Shown here piece by piece: positions 9,895 through 18,410 of a DNA stretch of 64,000 bases; the stretch's first letter is position 1, and each line of letters opens with the position of its first letter. This DNA comes from TMP-86 sp964247385. Its GTDB lineage: Bacteria > Pseudomonadota > Gammaproteobacteria > Steroidobacterales > Steroidobacteraceae. Under the pieces are notes generated by a model, which was not told the DNA's origin, made no database searches, and saw nothing but the letters and a program-made list of their open reading frames with translations. The stretch is taken from contig CAXTUB010000005.1 in the NCBI GenBank assembly GCA_964247385.1, positions 1 to 64,000 on the forward strand. The letters are read 5' to 3'. The translations under genes and the position numbers were made by a program.

Positions 9895-9987
9895 TGCGAC
9901 CGGGGCCGCAGGTTTTTGGGTGCGGCTCAGTTCGAAGTGCCGCTTTGGCGTATGATCAAGGCGTTTTTACGCGGTATCGAGGCCTGT

Positions 9988-10218
9988 ATGTTTGACTCAA
10001 AAATGTTGCTGGTGATTTTAGCGATTGCGCTGGTGGTGTTTGGTACCAAACGCTTGCGTTCCATCGGCTCGGACCTGGGCTCTGCAGTGAAAGGCTTCAA
10101 GCAGGCCATGAACGAGGGCGAGTCCGATGAGCATCTGCGCCAGATCAAGCAAGAGCGCGATGCGGAGTTCGAAGCGGCGAAACGCGAGGCTGAGGCCAAG
10201 GCCAAGACGAACGCATAG
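9988..10218 (+). CDS. tatA: Sec-independent translocase subunit TatA
   Basis: 76 residues from the ATG at 9988, which has GAGG about 6 bases upstream; the longer in-frame extension to 9916 lacks support. It has a short N-terminal periplasmic stub (MFDSK), one membrane helix (MLLVILAIALVVFG), the TatA hinge FGTKRL, an amphipathic helix (SIGSDLGSAVKGFKQAM), and an acidic/basic tail. TatA oligomers form the protein-conducting element for folded twin-arginine substrates. tatB and tatC follow. Confidence 0.93.
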   Translation: MFDSKMLLVILAIALVVFGTKRLRSIGSDLGSAVKGFKQAMNEGESDEHLRQIKQERDAEFEAAKREAEAKAKTNA

Positions 10219-10328
10219 TTTCCGCGTGCAAGCCTCGCATGCCCGCTCGATTCGGCCGCACCGGACTTGGCCACATCGTGACTAAGCTCCGCTAATCTGC
10301 GGCGCTCTGCACCACGCCGTTTTCTCGA

Positions 10329-10853
10329 ATGCTCGACATCGGTTTTTCCGAAATCTTGCTGACCTCCGTCATCGCCCTGGTGGTGTTGGGCCCCGAGCGT
10401 CTGCCCAAGGTCACGCGTCAAGTCGGCAATTGGCTCGGGCGCGCGCGGGTCATGGCGCGTCAGTTGAGCGAGCAGCTCGAGCGCGAGGTGCAGGCGGCCG
10501 ACATCAGTAAAGACATCCATCAGGCAATGAACGCGGGGTCGCCGACCGCGAGCTCGACCGTGCATGGCGCCACCTTGCCCGCGGGAGTCGAAAAGCGCGT
10601 GGACATCGCAACCGTCGCCAGCGTTGAAACGATCCCTGGCGTCGCAACGATCCCTGGCGTCGCAACGATCCCTGGCGTCGCAACGATCCCTGGCGTCGCA
10701 ACGGTCCCCGGCGTCGAAGCGGTTGCGGGTGTCGAAACGCGCGCCGGCCAACTCGTCGCCGTGCCGCCCATTCCAGATACGATCCCGGCCGCACCCATCG
10801 CCATGCCGCCACCCGAGAGCGCACCGGAACCGATCAAGCCCGGGCATGACTGA
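10329..10853 (+). CDS. tatB: Sec-independent translocase subunit TatB
   Basis: 174 residues. Residues 1-60 are classic TatB: MLDIGFSEILL, one membrane helix, LGPERLP at the hinge and an amphipathic helix ending LEREVQAADI. The rest is a Pro/Ala/Val-rich linker containing tandem hexapeptides of the type VATIPG encoded by an 18-base repeat (10611-10736). The C-terminal tails of TatB vary between species and are partly dispensable in E. coli, so the repeats probably sit in an unconstrained region. The stop overlaps the tatC start by 8 bases. Confidence 0.93.
   Translation: MLDIGFSEILLTSVIALVVLGPERLPKVTRQVGNWLGRARVMARQLSEQLEREVQAADISKDIHQAMNAGSPTASSTVHGATLPAGVEKRVDIATVASVETIPGVATIPGVATIPGVATIPGVATVPGVEAVAGVETRAGQLVAVPPIPDTIPAAPIAMPPPESAPEPIKPGHD
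10611..10736 (+). repeat. 18-base tandem repeat inside tatB
   Basis: Seven 18-base units in phase with the tatB frame. Units at 10629-10646, 10647-10664, 10665-10682 and 10683-10700 are identical (acgatccctggcgtcgca). The flanking units at 10611, 10701 and 10719 are degenerate. Each unit adds six residues of the type TIPGVA. The identity of the four central copies points to recent expansion by slippage or unequal exchange, so copy number may vary between strains. Confidence 0.95.
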
Positions 10854-11607
10854 AAATTCCAGCGGCCTTGCCGAAGGCACGCTGATCTCTCATTTATTGG
10901 AGCTGCGCGATCGCTTGTTGAAGGCGCTTCTCGCGGTCGGCATTTGTTTCGTGCCCTGCGCGATGTACATGAACCAGCTGTTCACGTTCGTCGCCAAGCC
11001 TCTCACTCAAAAGTTGCCGGCCGGCGCGAGCCTCATTGCCACCAGCGTGGTTGCGCCATTTACCGTGCCGTTCAAGCTGGCGCTCGTTGCCGCCATCGGC
11101 CTCGCCATGCCATTCGTGCTGTATCAAGCATGGGCGTTCATTGCGCCGGGGCTGTATCGGCACGAGCGGAAATTTGCCGTGCCGCTGCTTTTGTCGAGCG
11201 TGTTGCTGTTCTATGCGGGCGCGGCATTCGCCTACGCGGTGGTGTTTCCCGTGATGCTGAGTTTCTTCGTCACCACGACGCCGGCCGGCGTTTCCATGAT
11301 GACCGACATGGCCAGCTACCTGGATTTCATCATGGTGCTCGTGCTCGCCTTCGGCGCAGCCTTCGAGGTGCCCGTCGCCACCGTGCTGCTCGTGTGGACC
11401 GGGCTCGTGCGCATTCAGACCCTGACCAAGAATCGCGGCTTCGTGCTGCTGGGCATTTTCATCGTGGCGGCCTTTCTCACTCCGCCCGATGCGGTTTCGC
11501 AGAGCTTCATGGCCATTCCCATGTATATTCTCTATGAGTTGGGGATCGTCATGTCGAAGCTCTTGCTCAGAGACAAGATCGCGCAGCGCGAAGCGCAGGA
11601 CGCGTGA
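10846..11607 (+). CDS. tatC: Sec-independent translocase subunit TatC
   Basis: 253 residues from the ATG at 10846, inside the end of tatB. Six membrane helices are present. Family motifs include SHLLELRDRLLKA near the N-terminus (signal-peptide recognition region), QAWAFIAPGLYRHERK in the first cytoplasmic loop, FGAAFEVPV and LTPPDAVSQ. TatC binds the twin-arginine signal peptide and nucleates the translocon. The stop TGA at 11605-11607 overlaps the GTG start of the POT transporter, so the tat genes and both peptide transporters may be on one message. Confidence 0.96.
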   Translation: MTENSSGLAEGTLISHLLELRDRLLKALLAVGICFVPCAMYMNQLFTFVAKPLTQKLPAGASLIATSVVAPFTVPFKLALVAAIGLAMPFVLYQAWAFIAPGLYRHERKFAVPLLLSSVLLFYAGAAFAYAVVFPVMLSFFVTTTPAGVSMMTDMASYLDFIMVLVLAFGAAFEVPVATVLLVWTGLVRIQTLTKNRGFVLLGIFIVAAFLTPPDAVSQSFMAIPMYILYELGIVMSKLLLRDKIAQREAQDA

Positions 11608-13139
11608 GCTCGTCAGCGCCCGCGATGGGCGCGACCTGGCTCGGCCAACCGCGTGGCCTCGCCACGCTGTTTCTCACGGAAATGTGGGAGCGCTTCACCT
11701 ACTACGGGATGCGCGCCATCCTGGTGCTGTTTCTCGTCTCCGCCGTCAGCACCGGCGGCTTTGGCATCGACGACAAGGGTGCCACGGCCATCTATGGCTT
11801 GTACACCGCGGGCGTGTATCTCGCGGCGTTGCCGGGCGGCTGGATCGCGGACCGGCTCATTGGCGCACAGCGCGCCGTCATCGCCGGCGGCGTGCTCATC
11901 ACCGCGGGGAATACGCTGCTTGCGCTCAGCAACACCCCGAAGCCCTTCTATCTCGGGCTCGTGATCATCATGCTGGGCGTTGGCTTGCTCAAGCCCAACG
12001 TCAGCACGCTGGTCGCTGACCTGTATCCGGAAGGCGGCGCTCGCCGCGATGCCGGCTTTACCGTCTTCTACATCGGCATCAATCTCGGCGCGGCGCTCGG
12101 ACCATTCGTCACCGCGTGGGCACGCGCCCAGTTTGGCCAGCACGCGGGGTTTGCAGCCGCCGCCGCATTCATGGCTCTAGGCGTTGCGCAGTTTTTGCTC
12201 ACACGGCATCACTTGATGGGCGCCGGGTTGCGCGCTCACTCGAGTCACCCGGAATTGCGCGCCAATGCGCCCGGTGATGATGCGAGGGCGCATCGATGCG
12301 CGCGGCGGCAGCTCATCGTGGGCACGGCATTATTCATCGGCCTGATTTGCGCCGTCTGGTTCGGCTTCATTCCATTGCAGGCCGTGGGCCTTGCGCAAAC
12401 CGCGAGCTATCTGATCCTGGCGGTCGCGTTGGGATTTTTCGGCTACTACCTCTTCCTCGCGGACTTGTCGCGCGCTGACAAGAAACGCGGCTGGGTGATG
12501 CTGGTGCTGTTTCTCGGCAGCGTTTTGTTTTGGGCCGGCTATGAGCAAGCGGGCTCTTCGTTCAATCTGTTTGCCGAGCGCTACACCGACCGGTATATCG
12601 CGGCCTTCGGCTTGACCGTTCCGACCGAGTGGTTTCAAGTGCTGAATCCTGCATTCCTGCTGGTGTTTGCGCCGCTGGTGGCTGCGCTTTGGGTCATGCT
12701 CGCCCGACGTGGGCTGGACCCTTCCGCCCCCGCGAAGTTTGGCTTGGCCGTGGTCATCATGGGGAGCGGCTTCCTGGTGATGATGATCGCTGCCTCGCGG
12801 GTCGCGGGCGGTGTACGGGTGTCGCCCAATTGGCTCATCCTCACGTATTTCCTGCACACCATTGCCGAGCTCGGCTTGGGGCCGGTGGGCTTGAGTTATT
12901 TCACGAAGCTCACGCCGCGCCGATTCGTCGGCCAGATGATGGGCATCTGGTTCTTATCCCTGTCGTTGGGCAATCTGCTCGCGGGGCTGATCGCGGGCCA
13001 ATTCGATGCGCAGAGCGTCGCCGCCATGCCGGCGCAGTACTTGCGCATCGCGCTCTTCTCCATGAGCATCGGATTCGTGCTTCTGCTGACGAGCGGTTAT
13101 GTGAAACGGCTCATGGGAGATTTCGAGGCGGCGGCATGA
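11604..13139 (+). CDS. POT-family proton-dependent oligopeptide transporter
   Basis: 511 residues from a GTG at 11604 that overlaps the tatC stop. The POT/PTR2 hallmarks are present: EMWERFTYYGMRAIL (the ExxERFxYYG proton-coupling motif, about residues 26-40), GGWIADRLIGAQRAV and YIGINLGAALGPFVT. About 14 hydrophobic segments span the protein. It would import di- and tripeptides with protons across the inner membrane, like the Dtp proteins of E. coli. Its stop overlaps the start of the OPT transporter (ATGA). Confidence 0.92.
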   Translation: MSSSAPAMGATWLGQPRGLATLFLTEMWERFTYYGMRAILVLFLVSAVSTGGFGIDDKGATAIYGLYTAGVYLAALPGGWIADRLIGAQRAVIAGGVLITAGNTLLALSNTPKPFYLGLVIIMLGVGLLKPNVSTLVADLYPEGGARRDAGFTVFYIGINLGAALGPFVTAWARAQFGQHAGFAAAAAFMALGVAQFLLTRHHLMGAGLRAHSSHPELRANAPGDDARAHRCARRQLIVGTALFIGLICAVWFGFIPLQAVGLAQTASYLILAVALGFFGYYLFLADLSRADKKRGWVMLVLFLGSVLFWAGYEQAGSSFNLFAERYTDRYIAAFGLTVPTEWFQVLNPAFLLVFAPLVAALWVMLARRGLDPSAPAKFGLAVVIMGSGFLVMMIAASRVAGGVRVSPNWLILTYFLHTIAELGLGPVGLSYFTKLTPRRFVGQMMGIWFLSLSLGNLLAGLIAGQFDAQSVAAMPAQYLRIALFSMSIGFVLLLTSGYVKRLMGDFEAAA

Positions 13140-15073
13140 GCGCCCCGGTATCGCAGACGCCGGCCGCGGAGCTCAGCTTCAAAGCCATTGCGCTTTCTGT
13201 CGTGCTGACTGTGGTGCTCGCATCGGCCAACGCCTACGTCGGTCTATTCGCAGGTCTCACGGTCGCTACCGCCATTCCCGCAGCCGTCATCGCGATGGCC
13301 GTGCTGCGCTTGTTCGGCCCGCCGAATATTTTGGAGAACAACATCGTCTCGACCGGCGCATCGGCCGGCGCCTCCATTGCCGCGGGCGCCATTTTCACCA
13401 TGCCAGCGCTCATCTTGCTGCATCACTGGACGCATTTCGATTACGCCTGGACTCTCATGATCGTGGGACTGGGTGGTGTACTGGGCGTGTTGTTCTCGGT
13501 GCCGTTGCGGCGCACGCTCATCATCGATCAGAAGCTCTTGTTCCCTGAAGGCGTGGCGGCTGCCGAAGTGCTGAAGGTCAGCGCGAATCCAGGCGAGGGT
13601 GTGCGGGCGCTCGGACTCGCGGCGCTTGCCGGCGCGGCATTCAAGCTCTGCACTTCAGGTTTTCGCTGGCTGCCCGAGACGCTCGTCGTCAAGAGCTTCG
13701 TCGGCGCGCGCGGCATCGCATTTTTCGGTTATGGATTTTCGCCGGCGTTGCTGGCGGTGGGCTACATCGTTGGCCTGAATGTCGCGGTGCTCGTGGCGCT
13801 CGGCGGATTCTTTTCCTGGTGGCTCGCCATTCCTTTGTACAACGTGTACTTCGCCGCAGCGGACCCGGTGCTTGCGCCGAAGCTGGTCGGCCTGGGCGCC
13901 GAAGACGCGGCGTTCATGATCTGGCGCGCAAAGGTGCGCTACATCGGCGTGGGCTGCATGCTCACCGGCGCATTCTGGGCGATGTGGTCTTTGCGTCATT
14001 CGCTGTGGCGCGCGGTGAGCTCCGGAGTGTCCGCGCGCTCGAGCGGCGCCGTGGCGCAGCAAGAGCGCGACTTGCCCATGGGCGGTGTGCTGATTGGCAT
14101 CGCGGTGCTCGTGCTGCCGCTGTTTCTCTTGTATCGCGCGGTGGTCGGCAGCGTAGGCGTCGGTCTTGCCATGGCAGTCATCATGGTGCTCGCGGGATTT
14201 CTGTTCTCGTCGGTGAGCGGCTACATGGCGGGGTTGGTGGGCTCGTCCAACAATCCGGTGTCCGGCATCACCATCTGCACCATCTTGTTCGCATCGCTCG
14301 TGCTCATGTCCATGATCGGCAAGGACGCGGCGATCGGCGCCGTGGCCGTGGTGCTGATTGGCGCGGTGGTATGCAGTGCTGCATCCGTCGCCGGCGATAA
14401 CTTGCAAGACCTGAAAGCGGGCCACCTCATCGGTGCAACGCCTTGGCGTCAACAAGTCATGCTCGCCATCGGTGCGCTCGCGAGCGCCGCCGTGATGGCG
14501 CCCATCATGAATGTGCTGCTGTTCGCCTACGGCATCGGCGAGCCTGCACACGCCGGCGTCAAGGCATTGCCCGCGCCGCAAGCCAATCTGGTCAAGTCGG
14601 TGGCGGAGGGCATGTTCGGCGGCACATTGCCGTTCGGCATGATTGCCTTCGGTGCGGTGATTGGCGTGCTGATTGTTTTGGTCGATCTGCAACTGAAGCG
14701 CCGCGGCTCGCGCTGGAGCGCGCCCGTTCTTGCGGTGGCTGTCGGTATTTATCTCCCTCTCGATACCTCGACGCCCATCCTGGCGGGCGGCTTGGTGGCG
14801 GAGTTCGTCGATCGCTGGCACGCGCGGCATACCGCACCCGCGATGTTGGAACAACGCAAGCAAAACGGCATGCTGTTCGCGGCCGGCCTCATCACGGGTG
14901 AAGCGCTGATCGGAATTCTCATCGCCATCATGATTTGGGCCAGTAATAATCCCAACATCATGGTGCTCGGCCGGGAATGGCCGGCGGGGCAATGGATTGC
15001 CGCAGTGCTCCTGTTCGGATTGTGCTATTGGATATATCGCGCCGGCACGGCGCGCGGCGGACACACCGTCTGA
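13136..15073 (+). CDS. OPT-family oligopeptide transporter
   Basis: 645 residues from the ATG at 13136; the four-base overlap with the previous stop sets the start. About 15 hydrophobic segments are present. Family motifs include the N-terminal SANAYVGLFAGLTVATAIPAA and NILENNIVSTGASAG, then VSGYMAGLVGSSNNPVSG in the middle and GIYLPLDTSTPILAGG near the end. OPT proteins carry oligopeptides or metal chelates, and this is the prokaryotic YpbD/TIGR00733-like branch by general appearance. Co-translation with a POT transporter suggests a peptide-scavenging unit. Confidence 0.9.
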   Translation: MSAPVSQTPAAELSFKAIALSVVLTVVLASANAYVGLFAGLTVATAIPAAVIAMAVLRLFGPPNILENNIVSTGASAGASIAAGAIFTMPALILLHHWTHFDYAWTLMIVGLGGVLGVLFSVPLRRTLIIDQKLLFPEGVAAAEVLKVSANPGEGVRALGLAALAGAAFKLCTSGFRWLPETLVVKSFVGARGIAFFGYGFSPALLAVGYIVGLNVAVLVALGGFFSWWLAIPLYNVYFAAADPVLAPKLVGLGAEDAAFMIWRAKVRYIGVGCMLTGAFWAMWSLRHSLWRAVSSGVSARSSGAVAQQERDLPMGGVLIGIAVLVLPLFLLYRAVVGSVGVGLAMAVIMVLAGFLFSSVSGYMAGLVGSSNNPVSGITICTILFASLVLMSMIGKDAAIGAVAVVLIGAVVCSAASVAGDNLQDLKAGHLIGATPWRQQVMLAIGALASAAVMAPIMNVLLFAYGIGEPAHAGVKALPAPQANLVKSVAEGMFGGTLPFGMIAFGAVIGVLIVLVDLQLKRRGSRWSAPVLAVAVGIYLPLDTSTPILAGGLVAEFVDRWHARHTAPAMLEQRKQNGMLFAAGLITGEALIGILIAIMIWASNNPNIMVLGREWPAGQWIAAVLLFGLCYWIYRAGTARGGHTV

Positions 15074-15147
15074 TCGAGCGCGCCGCTCACGATTCCAGCT
15101 ACTCGCTCAAAGTACCGCTCAACAGCGGTGCGGATGCTCGCAATCCA

Positions 15148-15657
15148 CTAGTCGTCGAGAAACGGCAGCGGTGGATCCTTGGGCGGAGCCGGCGCCTTGG
15201 GCACGGGCGGATGCTCCAATGTATTGCGCAGCCGGCCCAGCAAACGCTCCCACGTCATGCGCAAGCGCACGTAATGCTTGTCCCACTCCTTGGCCTCCGA
15301 GATTCCGGACCCGAGCAGCCGCAGCGTGCTCTTCTCGCCTTTCACATCGAGCAGGAAATCATCGACGATGGCGGTGTCGCTCGGAGGAAATTGACGGCTC
15401 GGCAGATAGATGAGGCGCAGCCGACGGTTGGTCTCGAACACATCGATATGGGCTTCGCGCAGGTCGGCTGGAGTCTTGCCCACGCGGTACAAGCCGCCGC
15501 GGCGCGCATCGATTTGCGCAGGCGCATGCCGCCAGATCAAGATCAAGGATGGATCCAACAGTGCTCGCCAGATGCGGGCGACCGGCACCGAAACCTCGAT
15601 CAGATGCGCATAGCCTCGGGTGCTCGTGCGCGCTTCCGGTTTGGCGGCAGGCTTCAC
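15148..15657 (-). CDS. SRPBCC (AHSA1-like) domain protein
   Basis: 169 residues. The sequence RGYAHLIEVSVPVARIWRAL, LLDPSLILIWRHAPAQIDAR and RLRLIYLPSRQF fits the START-like SRPBCC fold, in which an N-terminal strand is followed by VxxVWxALtdp and a tryptophan. WDKHYVRLRMTWERLLGRL matches the long C-terminal helix. A proline-rich tail follows. These are small cytoplasmic ligand-binding proteins with diverse substrates, so no specific function can be given. It converges on the OPT transporter (74 bases between stops) and is divergent from the MAPEG gene. Confidence 0.7.
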   Translation of the reverse strand: MKPAAKPEARTSTRGYAHLIEVSVPVARIWRALLDPSLILIWRHAPAQIDARRGGLYRVGKTPADLREAHIDVFETNRRLRLIYLPSRQFPPSDTAIVDDFLLDVKGEKSTLRLLGSGISEAKEWDKHYVRLRMTWERLLGRLRNTLEHPPVPKAPAPPKDPPLPFLDD

Positions 15658-15767
15658 GGAAGCGCTCGATGAATGAGGCAGGTCATGGCCGAGCCATTGT
15701 GCCAGCAGCGCAAGGCTTCGCCGTGAGGAAGTTCGCGATGTTAGAATTTCCTCCGAGGAGCACGCCC

Positions 15768-16157
15768 ATGGATTTCGTCAACATCATTGCCGCATTGGCG
15801 CTCGTTCAATTCATGCTGTTCGGCTTTCAGACAGGCAGCGCACGCGGCCGTTACAACGTAGCGGCCCCGGCCGTCTCGGGCCATGAAATTTTCGAGCGCT
15901 ATTTTCGCGTGCAGCAGAACACGCTCGAGCAGCTGATCATGTTCGTGCCCTCACTCTACATCTTCAGCTTTTACGTGAGCGCGCGTTGGGCGGCCATTTT
16001 GGGCGTGGTCTATCTCATCGGCCGCCAGATCTATTCCGCCAGCTACGTCAAGAACCCTGCCAAGCGCAGTTTGGGTTTCATGATCACCGCATTACCCGTG
16101 CTGGCGCTTCTGGTTGGCGGGCTGGTCATGGCCGTCGCGCACGCGTTGCGCGCTTGA
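15768..16157 (+). CDS. MAPEG-family membrane protein
   Basis: 129 residues from the ATG at 15768, which has a strong gaggag ribosome-binding site about 8 bases upstream; longer in-frame starts are less likely. Four membrane helices are present. Diagnostic residues are RGRYNVAAPAVSG and FERYFRVQQNTLEQLIMFVP, which match the ERVQRNHLEN-type signature of MAPEG (eicosanoid and glutathione metabolism) proteins, followed by GRQIYSASYVKNPAKRSLGF. Bacterial members are microsomal-GST-like, possibly conjugating glutathione to lipophilic or oxidised substrates. Confidence 0.88.
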   Translation: MDFVNIIAALALVQFMLFGFQTGSARGRYNVAAPAVSGHEIFERYFRVQQNTLEQLIMFVPSLYIFSFYVSARWAAILGVVYLIGRQIYSASYVKNPAKRSLGFMITALPVLALLVGGLVMAVAHALRA

Positions 16158-16195
16158 GCAGCGGCTAGCGAGCGGCGTTGCCGCGCGCCTGATGA

Positions 16196-17155
16196 CTAGC
16201 GCGCGGGTGCGCGGCGCAGCTCTTTGTCGCGAGTCTTGCGCCGGTCGGCGAGGCTCGTCATTTCACCCACCGAACGAGCATCTTTCGGGAAATTCGATAC
16301 ACCGATGCTTACGTTGATGCGAATCATGCGCGAGCGCACGTCGAGCGTCGTGTTGTAGACATTGTGGCGCAGCCGGTTCGAGACCAGCTCAGCTACTTGC
16401 GGATCGGCATCCACCAACAATAGCGCGAACTCATCGCCGCTGAGCCGCGCCGCGGCATCGCTCGCTCGAATGCTTCTTTGCAGACAGCGGCTGACCAATA
16501 CCAAGGCCTCGTTTCCTGCGGCCAGACCGTAGCTTTCGTTGATGCTCCTGAGCTTGTCGACATCGACATGCAGCAGTGCGTAAGGCGTCTTGTCGCGCTC
16601 GGCTTGCGCGTGCTGGCGCTGCAGCTTCGCATTGAACGAATGCAAATTGAGCATGCCGGTCAGTGCATCGTGATGGTCGAGCATTCGCAGCTGCGCGCGT
16701 GCGCTGCTGACATCCGCCGACAAACTCGAGGTCAACAAGGCAGCAACGACAAAGGGCAGCAACGCAGCTGCCGTCACGAGCCACTCGCTCGAGCTACCGA
16801 AAGCAAGGCCGTGGAAGGCGACAGAGCCATGGATAGCAGCAGAGCTGTGGATCGCGGCAGGGCCATGGATCGCGGCGGCGCCGTAGCTTATGCAAATGAC
16901 GAGCGCTTGCCCGAGCGCGGTCGTACGTCCGAGCCAACGAGCGCTGATCATCAAGGGCAGCAGCGCCACATTGATCAGCGGAGTTGTCATGGTTTGCGTA
17001 ACCCACAAGCCACTCAATATCAAAATAAGCGCGCACCAAGAGGCCGACGAAAACCAGCGACTCTTGGAACGGCCCTGCTCATGGGCTAACGCGCTCGCGC
17101 CCGGCCCTGTCTTGCTTGCGCTCGTCTGAGGGATTTCGTCGTCGTTCAATGCCAT
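16196..17155 (-). CDS. GGDEF-domain protein with altered signature (SGDEF)
   Basis: 319 residues. After a polar head come three or four hydrophobic segments (about residues 38-150) and then a GGDEF domain (about 160-305): DALTGMLNLHSFNAKL, LLHVDVDKLRSINESYG, the signature RLSGDEFALLL and INVSIGVSNFP. The signature is SGDEF, and the usual C-terminal ADxALYxAKxxGRN ending is replaced by LADRRKTRDKE, so cyclic-di-GMP synthesis is uncertain; it may be inactive or a sensor. A loop between helices carries four AIHGxA-type hexapeptides from an 18-base repeat. It overlaps the upstream ctpA stop by 10 bases, so it is the last gene of the envC-ctpA operon. Confidence 0.83.
   Translation of the reverse strand: MALNDDEIPQTSASKTGPGASALAHEQGRSKSRWFSSASWCALILILSGLWVTQTMTTPLINVALLPLMISARWLGRTTALGQALVICISYGAAAIHGPAAIHSSAAIHGSVAFHGLAFGSSSEWLVTAAALLPFVVAALLTSSLSADVSSARAQLRMLDHHDALTGMLNLHSFNAKLQRQHAQAERDKTPYALLHVDVDKLRSINESYGLAAGNEALVLVSRCLQRSIRASDAAARLSGDEFALLLVDADPQVAELVSNRLRHNVYNTTLDVRSRMIRINVSIGVSNFPKDARSVGEMTSLADRRKTRDKELRRAPAR
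16806..16877 (-). repeat. 18-base imperfect repeat inside the GGDEF gene
   Basis: Four in-frame 18-base units (16806-16823, 16824-16841, 16842-16859, 16860-16877). They encode AIHGPA, AIHSSA, AIHGSV and AFHGLA in a loop of the membrane part. Units differ at a few bases, so this expansion is older than that in tatB. Confidence 0.85.
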
Positions 17156-18408
17156 TGCGCGCTGGCGCCCGTGCGTGCTGCGCGGGCAAGCTCCTGCAGC
17201 GCCCTGCGCGCCTCGGCGTCCGTTCCCAACGCGGCCGCCGACTGCACGTCATCGCTCGCCGTGCGCGGCAATACGATGTCGGGCTCGATGCCGATGTGAT
17301 TGATGGAGGTTCCCGCCGGCGTGTAATACAGCGACGTGGTCAACTTCAGCGCGCGATCCTGGCTCAGCGGGAAGACGGTTTGCACCGAGCCTTTGCCGAA
17401 AGAGCGCCGGCCGATCAGCACGGCGCGGTGTTGATCCTTCAACGCACCGGCGACGATTTCCGCCGCTGAAGCCGAGCCCGCATTGATCATCACCACCATG
17501 GGCGCGCCGTGCAGGTCATCTCCCGGAGTGGCATCGAGCTCGAAATTGGATTCTTGAGTCCGTCCCTTGGCAGTCACAATCACGCCGTGGTCTAGAAACC
17601 GGTCGGCCACCGCGACGGCCGACTCGAGCACCCCGCCGGGATTATTGCGCAGATCCAACACCACGCCGCGCAATGGCTTGCCTGAGTTGCGCGCGATGAG
17701 CCCGCGTAGGGCCGCTTGCAAATCCGCGGCAGTCGTGTCGCTGAACTGAGCAATTCGCACGAAGCCGAATTCGCCGCTCATCCATGCGGAGCTCACACTG
17801 TGCAACTCGACTCGCGAGCGCTGCAAGATGAATTCGAGCGGCTCGAGAATATTCTCACGCTCGATCATGAGCCGCACCTTGCTGCCGTCGGGTCCGCGCA
17901 AGCGCCGGCTGACTTCACTCAAGGTGGCCGATTCCAGCGCCACGCCGTCGATACTGACGAGCACGTCTCCGGGAAGGATACCGGCGCGGGCAGCGGCGCT
18001 CCCATCGATCGGAGTAACGACGAGGATGTCGCCGTCCTGCGCCGACAACTCGAGGCCAAGGCCCGAGTAATTGCCGCGCGTATCGATCTTGATTTCATCG
18101 AAATCCGCAGATTCGAGAATTTCGGAAAACGGATCGAGTGCGGAGACCATGCCGTGAGTCGCGGCCTGCAGCAGTTGATGATCGCTGACCGGCTCGACAT
18201 ATTCTTCTTTCACCCGCACAAGAACCTCTGCGAGTGTTTTTGCATCTTCCACCGGCAACGCCTCCGATGAGCCTTGCGCTGCCGCGCCGGTGCCGCAGGC
18301 CGCCAGCATTCCGGCGAAAAGCATGGCACGAACACTTCCAATGCAACTCGGCTCGAGGAGCCGATGCTCGTGCGCGCTTGCATCGGGCGCAGTGAATTTC
18401 CGAGCCAT
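17146..18408 (-). CDS. ctpA: Carboxy-terminal processing peptidase (S41 family)
   Basis: 420 residues from the ATG at 18408, two bases after the envC stop; a TTG at 18414 overlapping that stop is the alternative. It has a signal or lipoprotein-type N-terminus (MLFAGMLAAC), then a PDZ domain (about 95-185: YSGLGLELSAQDGDILVV, GILPGDVLVSIDG). The S41 protease core has VVLDLRNNPGGVL, nucleophile serine in NAGSASAAEI and general-base lysine in RSFGKGSVQT. It is a periplasmic protease likely to act on cell-wall or envelope proteins. The order envC-ctpA is common in proteobacteria and links it to murein hydrolase control. Confidence 0.92.
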   Translation of the reverse strand: MARKFTAPDASAHEHRLLEPSCIGSVRAMLFAGMLAACGTGAAAQGSSEALPVEDAKTLAEVLVRVKEEYVEPVSDHQLLQAATHGMVSALDPFSEILESADFDEIKIDTRGNYSGLGLELSAQDGDILVVTPIDGSAAARAGILPGDVLVSIDGVALESATLSEVSRRLRGPDGSKVRLMIERENILEPLEFILQRSRVELHSVSSAWMSGEFGFVRIAQFSDTTAADLQAALRGLIARNSGKPLRGVVLDLRNNPGGVLESAVAVADRFLDHGVIVTAKGRTQESNFELDATPGDDLHGAPMVVMINAGSASAAEIVAGALKDQHRAVLIGRRSFGKGSVQTVFPLSQDRALKLTTSLYYTPAGTSINHIGIEPDIVLPRTASDDVQSAAALGTDAEARRALQELARAARTGASAQWH

Positions 18409-18410
18409 AA

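Noticed and set aside
13655..15064. Long open minus-strand frame of 469 codons opposite the OPT transporter
   Set aside because: Composition is extremely His/Arg/Asp-rich without motifs; it mirrors the codon bias of the real plus-strand gene.
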